This document shows, piece by piece, positions 4,757 through 5,015 of a DNA stretch of 5,015 bases. This DNA comes from Planctomycetota bacterium (GTDB taxonomy: Bacteria > Planctomycetota > PUPC01 > DSUN01): the NCBI GenBank assembly GCA_016872875.1, contig VGYW01000556.1, positions 1 through 5,015 of the forward strand, given 5' to 3'. Position numbers and translations under genes: made by a program. The notes beneath the pieces were generated by a model, which saw nothing but the letters and a program-made list of their open reading frames with translations, searched no databases and was not told where the DNA came from. Positions within the stretch are counted from its first letter, which is position 1. Each line of letters opens with the position of its first letter.

Positions 4757-4770
4757 AGGAGATTACACGC
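4757..4770. repeat. 14-bp inverted repeat, right arm
   Basis: Exact reverse complement of 4167-4180. A further small hairpin, GCCCGC-A-GCGGGC, follows at 4771-4783. Confidence 0.75.
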
Positions 4771-4795
4771 GCCCGCAGCGGGCCACAGGGGGTAT

Positions 4796-4822
4796 GGGGG
4801 GCCGACGCTACGGCGGCCCCCC
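4796..4822. repeat. GC-rich hairpin
   Basis: GGGGGGCCG (4796-4804) and CGGCCCCCC (4814-4822) form a 9-bp perfect stem with a 9-base loop. No T-run follows on either side, so a terminator role is not supported. Confidence 0.65.
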
Positions 4823-4938
4823 AAAGGGCGGGCCTGGGACGTAGAACGTGGAAGGGTGGGGCCGGGGTGGATGAAGCCCAAGAATAATTGACAGCGTCCC
4901 AAGTCCTTGAGATCGTGGGTGTGCCTGCGGCCGGTGCG

Positions 4939-4957
4939 TCGGGGGCTTTGCCCCCGA
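4939..4957. repeat. Hairpin TCGGGGGC-TTT-GCCCCCGA
   Basis: An 8-bp perfect stem with a TTT loop, followed by ACCCCC and, ten bases on, TTTT. It resembles short GC hairpins scattered through intergenic DNA of GC-rich genomes; a terminator is possible but weak. Confidence 0.6.
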
Positions 4958-5015
4958 ACCCCCAGGATTTTCCGCTTTCGGGCCGCCGGCACCCCAACAG
5001 GAAAATGGCCGCGCT

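Larger units (their letters stand above)
3384..5015. other. 1.6-kb non-coding, repeat-rich region
   Basis: No reading frame here has a recognisable domain. The open frames are of low complexity (rich in R, A, P, G, S, C), overlap on both strands, and run through repeats, as expected by chance in GC-rich DNA. No tRNA or rRNA was recognised by eye. The region holds a sigma-54-like site, REP-like copies B and C, many hairpins, and short dispersed inverted and direct repeats listed separately. After 4823 only one hairpin (4939-4957) stands out. Confidence 0.7.

Noticed and set aside
4939..4970. Intrinsic terminator for an upstream gene
   Set aside because: The T-run is ten bases away from the stem, and no gene ends nearby on the plus strand.

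Overview
The window looks like a GC-rich bacterial (probably metagenome-derived) fragment. The type of short hairpin repeats and the gene content are reminiscent of Planctomycetota or related anaerobic lineages, but nothing here fixes the taxon; that is a weak inference. The left two thirds (about 1-3254) is one minus-strand operon of four tightly packed or overlapping genes. The right third (about 3255-5015) has no convincing protein gene and is filled with inverted repeats, hairpins and a promoter-like site.

The operon, in transcription order (right to left), is: a CBS-pair protein with an RsbW-type ATPase tail (3254-2511); a small DRTGG-domain protein (2542-2192); a stand-alone GHKL/HATPase protein (2152-1634); and a large iron-sulfur protein joining a NuoG-like [2Fe-2S]/[4Fe-4S] front to an HdrA-like rear (1631 to the left edge, no stop in the window). 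The first three form a regulatory-looking set that is known beside NADH-linked [FeFe]-hydrogenase genes in anaerobes. Here an HdrA/NuoG hybrid follows directly, so the likely theme is redox or energy-state control of an electron-transfer (possibly bifurcating) complex. The exact partner of the control module is not known.

Three of the four genes look altered compared with their families. The CBS-ATPase lacks the middle of its ATPase domain. The stand-alone ATPase ends in an in-frame 30-bp tandem repeat instead of its usual tail. The HdrA-like protein appears to lack the N-terminal flavin-binding Rossmann segment and runs into a dispersed hairpin repeat.

The repeat at the left edge (1-128) is a perfect inverted copy of 3609-3736, so the operon lies between inverted copies. 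A third, diverged copy (about 3757-3847) faces the second in a BIME-like pair. These elements carry a CTAG tetranucleotide next to a perfect hairpin, resembling REP elements. If base 1 is a contig end, the repeat probably also explains why the assembly stopped there. Further features upstream of the operon are a 92-bp long hairpin in the leader, a near-consensus sigma-54 -24/-12 site pointing away from the operon (with a weaker match pointing towards it), a 46-bp perfect palindrome, and several pairs of short inverted repeats.
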